Part shown: positions 59,525 through 64,000 of the stretch, one piece after another
Position numbering within the stretch: position 1 is the stretch's first letter
How the letters are laid out: each line of letters opens with the position of its first letter
NCBI GenBank assembly: GCA_013398955.1
Contig: VWPU01009713.1
Location: forward strand, 186,001-250,000
Length of the DNA stretch: 64,000 bases
Source of the DNA: Callaeas wilsoni
Taxonomy: Eukaryota > Chordata > Aves > Passeriformes > Callaeidae
Direction of reading: 5' to 3'
Position numbers and translations under genes: made by a program
The notes under the pieces: generated by a model
The model's input: only the letters and a program-made list of their open reading frames with translations
The model's database searches: none
Told to the model about the DNA's origin: nothing

Positions 59525-60000
59525 AAACACCGAGCGTGGGTTTGGCTGTCGGAGCTTCACCGGGTGCTCCCATCCCGCGCCCGGGGCTCCGCGGCGGCTG
59601 CGGCTGCCGGGCTTTGGGATGAAGCTCTGCTGTGAGGAGCACGGCCAGGTCTCGCTGGCTGCCTCAGAAGGAATCTGTGCCTTCTCCCAGCTGTAGGATC
59701 CTATTCCACCCCAGAGCGAGGGTCAGGCTGAGGGAAGGCAAGGACAGGGAGCAAGGGGAGCAGTGCCTCACAAGCGGGGAATGCCGGCGTGATTCGGGGC
59801 GTGACACAGCTCTGGGAGCAAACCCTGCTCCAAGCTGGACTCAAGACCTGCCAGTAGAAATTCCTCGCATTTCCCAAGCACCTGAGCTGAGCCCGAGCAG
59901 AGGGAACACGGGGAGGGGTGAGCGGGGAGAGCGCTCAGACTCTGCTGTGGCCCCGTCCCGACCGCCGCGCTCTCCGTAAACCCGGACAACGCCACGCTCT
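59525..60000. promoter_or_regulatory. CpG-rich block (candidate CpG island)
   Basis: The densest part is 59535-59620, including cccgcgcccggggctccgcg, with about a dozen CpG in 85 bases. A second CpG-rich part follows at about 59780-60000. No first exon or TATA box was recognised. Open frames on both strands reflect composition. Confidence 0.35.
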
Positions 60001-60004
60001 TCTC

Positions 60005-62960
60005 TTCTGACAATGAGGCATTTCGTTCTGGAAAGTGGCCCACAGAAGAGGCTTCCCTCCAGAAAAGGAAGGAACATTCTTGTAATTTTAAATTAAAGTG
60101 TGCAATTACTGTTCTTTATTGTTGCCAGTTAAAAGAGATTTGCTACAGTTGCTTACATACACGTATAGGAGCTGGAAGAAACCAGCAGATTCTATAAGAA
60201 GGTTTCCTCCTGAGAGGTGTGAATTTCACAACAGCAATAAAAATGTTTGCTACAGAGTGAGAGCTATGATTTAAACACAGACAAATGCTTATTTCCCTTC
60301 TGATAGCATTTTCCTCGGTTCCTTCTGACACATATAAATACGCTGCTTGGGAAAAAGACCTGGAATATTATTTTAAGATAAGATAGTACAGGTTCATAGT
60401 AATTAAGTCAAACTCTTTTTTCTATGAGAAGAAGTGAGCACGTTTCCATGGTAATTCTTTTCTTACCTTTTAAGACAAAGGACAGCTTAGAGCTACAGAA
60501 TTAAGTCGTTTTCATCCCTTTCTTCCCACCCTTAACAGAAGCTGTTTCTGTTTTAAACCATCAGAGGCTCATCTTTTCTGATAAATCCAGCTTCAGTATC
60601 AATTGCTAATGCAAATTTACACGAAATATTTAATGATTTTTAAATTAAAAGCATACAAAGAGTTAATGAAAATACCAAGTCCTCGTTTTTCTCAGCCAAA
60701 TAATTTTCAGGTTAGCATTGAAAGGAGGGTGGGGGTGGCACAAGTCTCACTGAGAGAATTTTACCTAATTATTGAGTTATTCCAAGGCGCAACTTCAGAG
60801 ACTTAATTGGCACTGCAGCAATGACAAATTTGGCCCAATGTAAATTCATCTCTTCTCCATTGTTAGGACTGCTCAAAAGAATGTTTTTGTAACCTATTTC
60901 TGAATCCAACCATTGTATTTCATTATGATTTTCTTTTGATTCTGTTACCATGTGAACAGTGAAATACACATAACCACAGCTCATGATCTCAGAATGTCAA
61001 CCGAGGGGTATTTGTGCTTCAGAACTGATTGGAGTGACTCAGAGCATCCTTTGAAAGTCCTCTGAAAAAGTCGCATGTGTGTTTAGATCTAAAAATTAAT
61101 TGGGGATTAAGGAACCAAAAAGCAGACAAGGGAAAATTTTGATCACCTCAAACTCTCTACAAGAACTTTGCTTTGAGAAAGCCTTTACTCTAAATCCAGT
61201 CTTTATTGCGGATTAGATCCTGGGCTGAAGTAAACTTGATTAGTTGCATTGACCAAAATTACTCAAATTCAGTGGAGCTCCAGCATGCAGTAGGCTGAAG
61301 CCAATTTCCAGGAGCTGAAAAATTGTGTATATTATGACACTAATTTGCAGATTCCCAGTATGTCAGTAATTGACTGCATTTATACTTTATTTGTACAGAC
61401 AGGACCCATAAATTCCCCCTGCAAAGTGGCACACTGTCCATTTACTCCTCATACGAATACTGATTATTTATTTCTTAATTGTACTATTAAGTTTCTTACA
61501 GACACGGGCCACGATGTGTGACTCCATCCGAGGAGCTCATCACACAGACTCCACATTTAGAGAGGGAAAGCTCCAGTGAAGCAGTGCACGAGCAGAGGGG
61601 GTCCTGGGCTCTCCCGGGGACTGGCTTCTGGAATTTCTGCTGTGTGACAGTGCAAGGAATAACAGATCTCAGCGAGGGTTTCAGATCCCGTTTTGAATTC
61701 AAAGGGATTCCAATTACGAAGGCATACCCTCGGTTCTAACTTGATCTTGAACAGCCAGGGTAACTGCTGGCTGCATGAAACCGCGCCGGGCTCCTTGTCT
61801 GGCCTGACTCGGCAGCCTCCGCACAACCGAGTGAAGACACACCCGGGAATTCCGCAGGGAGCACGGCACCGGGCGGGTTTGCCAGACTGGCTCCAGAGGC
61901 CCGTGCGGGCATTGCTGCCCTGAAGCAGCAGCGAGTGAACGTTTCTGCTCTGCTCCACGTCCTTCAGCACCTGCAGCCCTGGCATGAAGGTACGTGCACC
62001 TGGGCGTGCTCCCCACGACGGGAGGCAGCGACGGCAGGAAGACACTGGTGTGTTTTGGGTCTCCTGGCAGCTCACCCACCTCAGGGAAGCTCAGTGCTCA
62101 CACCAACTGGGGAAAGCTGGAAGGGGTCACAAGACCTCTCTTCTGCAGCCAAAAGGTCCCACCATGCTTGCAATCAAATGCATTTGTCAGAAACTCGGTG
62201 GAAGCTTTTCAGGGGCTGCTCAGCCTCTGCTGCTCCTTTCCTGATTTAACTTCTCCAAGCTGCATTAATCATTCTAATAGAAAGTGTAAGTGGGACTGTT
62301 TTCCTTGTTTTCTTCATGTAGTTGCCTCAGAGTTACCAGCCATGTACATTAACAAAGTGTTTTCTGCGTGACAGACATGGATACGGGAGTACAGAAAGGA
62401 TCTGAGCAGTAGTTTCCATACTTTTAGTACTGCTAAAATCTCAGTAGACACCAAGGGCTAACAGGTGAGAGGAAGATACCCGTGGCCCTCGTGCCCTTTG
62501 GGCTGTGACCTCTTTTCTTTACCAACAGCTGTTCTTGACCTGCGTTTTGAAGCCTGCTACGAACTCCCTGTAGTTCTCCAGCCATTTATGCAGCTGTTAG
62601 GTGACAGAACCCTCTAGAAGAACTGGTGGGAGACACTGGATGAGAAACATTATTCCCTTCAGTAATTCATTTCTCCCTAGGAATGCTGAAGGGCTTCTCT
62701 CATCTTCACAGGAGAAAAGCAAGCAGTTCAAAACACTGCCAGGGCAGAAAATCTACTGGGGTTGTGTAATTCCTGCAAAGAGCAGAGAAAGAGGAATTGC
62801 TTGCATTTGAGAGAAGCTGTGAGAGATTTCTGGAAGTGTTTCTGGATCGGGAAAGAGAGACAGATCTGGGATGCATTCAAGACAGATTTCTGAATGCCAG
62901 CAGAGGCACTGGGCTGGGTTCAATGACCTGACTATAAAATGAGGTGGGTAATGCTGCCAA
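60005..62960. other. Non-coding stretch without recognisable genes
   Basis: AT-rich from 60080 to 61500, with complex sequence and few open frames. GC-rich from about 61500 to 62150, with overlapping frames on both strands up to 172 codons that match no known family. No repeat family was seen before the MIR copy. Confidence 0.5.
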
Positions 62961-62969
62961 CTCTTTGAA

Positions 62970-63105
62970 AGAAAGATTATCTGGGTTTATTCCCAGCTGT
63001 GCTACAGAATCCCCATGTAACTTGGGATGAGTCACTTAAATTCAATTTTCTTCTGTTTACCTGTCTGAAAAATCAGAGAGCAGAGCTGGTAATATTCTCT
63101 ATTCA
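62970..63105 (+). mobile_element. MIR-type tRNA-derived SINE remnant
   Basis: The block ctgggtttattcccagctgt followed by a gctac segment matches the part of MIR just before its core. Then acttgggatgagtcacttaa, a ttttcttctgttt segment and acctgtctgaaaaatcagag match the conserved MIR core-to-tail region in order. MIR is an ancient amniote SINE, and diverged copies persist at low density in bird genomes. It is strongly decayed, with approximate boundaries. Confidence 0.7.
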
Positions 63106-63109
63106 ATTC

Positions 63110-64000
63110 CCATTCAGATTATAAATGCTCTGGTGCAAGATTGCTCTTCCTTTATGTGGAGTTCCAAATGCCAGGTCAGCAAGGCTCTTGCCTCAGCTGG
63201 AGCCTCTTGTTTCTAACATAATACAAATTACAGTAACTGCTCCCCTCTTCCCTCCTCTGCCAAAAGTCTCCCTTCCCAAAACTGATCCCTGGGCATTCCA
63301 CTTTCACTGTCCCCCACTGCTGTCCGTGGCGAGGTGCAAGCCAGGTGTTCCCTGCTCTCCCAGCCTCAGCTAAAGAGAGAACAGGAGGCAACCAACTCCG
63401 CATTCCAGCCCCACTTCCACAGTTAAATGCCATTTCTTCCCAAGGCGAAGAAAAGGAAAACCCATTATAGATGGCTGTTATTTTTCTTTAGGAGCAAAAT
63501 CAATGACTTTTACGTAACTTTTCTTGTATTACCATAATGTTAGCAACTTTAGCAAACATCTTAAACAGGAGGAGCTGCCAAATTCTCAAGTGGCCACACT
63601 TGATTTATCAGCTGCAATTATGTTTGTCAGCTGATAACCAGAGACCAGATCAGTTTTCACCAGCTCAGTAGATTGGAAGTGAATATTTTATTACCTTTAC
63701 CCAATCTTTCTTTTCAGATACAAAGGGCTTTTCAGATACAAGGCAGTGACTTTTCTATGGAGCAGCAGGAGATGATTCTTGGTCAGCAGGGCAGAAGCTG
63801 AATGCCTCTGTCACGTGGCAGGGCTCACAAATCACAAAAACAATTCTTCCAACCATTCTAATACTTGAAAAGGGACTTTGAGAGCTGTTCTCACACACTT
63901 CTGGACTGTTAGACTTCTTTTCAAGACTTTCCTGCCCAAGCAGTGTCATTCACAGCCTGATTTTCTGCTGTGGACACAGAGGCTGTGCAAACAATCTCTG
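63110..64000. other. Non-coding stretch to the window end
   Basis: A few open frames of up to 85 codons, none recognised. The piece at about 63440-63660 is AT-rich and complex, with several cagctgat-type motifs. No gene, RNA or transposon signature was seen. Confidence 0.5.

Noticed and set aside
1..64000. CRISPR arrays, operons, phage-like or bacterial gene clusters
   Set aside because: There are no spaced direct repeats of CRISPR type, no ribosome-binding-site-linked gene strings and no dense coding. All evidence points to vertebrate nuclear DNA.

Overview
This window looks like bird nuclear DNA, most likely from a neoavian and plausibly a passerine. The main evidence is eight decayed 3'-end fragments of CR1 LINEs, the dominant avian retrotransposon. 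They keep the typical CR1 3' tail, including the stretch meaning 'lightly conserved gaaggtgtccctgcccatgg-like block' and the terminal attctatg-type octamers. Other support comes from a MIR-type ancient SINE, a retroviral pol fossil, GC-rich minisatellites, small CpG-rich patches, and no operon-like or densely coding organisation. I could not confidently identify any protein-coding gene, tRNA, rRNA or other RNA gene. The open reading frames are mostly short, overlap on opposite strands and concentrate in GC-rich stretches, as expected by chance. The window is best read as intergenic sequence or the inside of a very large intron.

Layout. Positions 1-490 (minus strand) hold a broken endogenous retrovirus reverse transcriptase fragment cut by the window edge. 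From 520 to about 13,000 the sequence is non-coding, with a T-rich tract (1462-1493), a CpG-rich patch (7690-7930) and AT-rich DNA (8200-9700). The stretch 13,000-24,000 contains AT-rich blocks that resemble conserved non-coding elements, a CA microsatellite, one candidate internal exon (15754-15963), an AT palindrome, and CR1 copies at 20081, 22085 and 23005. The stretch 24,000-34,000 has a CR1 copy at 28455, a CpG patch at 28725, a five-copy 43-bp minisatellite at 31933-32147 and a CR1 3' end at 32977. The stretch 34,000-46,500 has a second candidate exon (40662-40969), a CR1 copy at 42473, enhancer-like AT-rich blocks around 44,030-44,610 and 45,830-46,260, and an RFX X-box-like site beside a small CpG patch (45582-45680). 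The stretch 46,500-64,000 has CR1 copies at 50648 and 57110, a CpG island with a five-copy 22-bp minisatellite and a G-quadruplex motif (52195-52620), another CpG-rich block (59525-60000) and a MIR SINE (62970-63105).

No coordinated gene system is visible. The items most worth checking are the two splice-flanked open frames, the minisatellite whose unit carries a CTCF-like core, the CpG island at 52.2-52.6 kb, the X-box site, and the AT-rich blocks that may be conserved regulatory elements. All regulatory and exon calls here are inference from sequence appearance and need comparative or transcript data.
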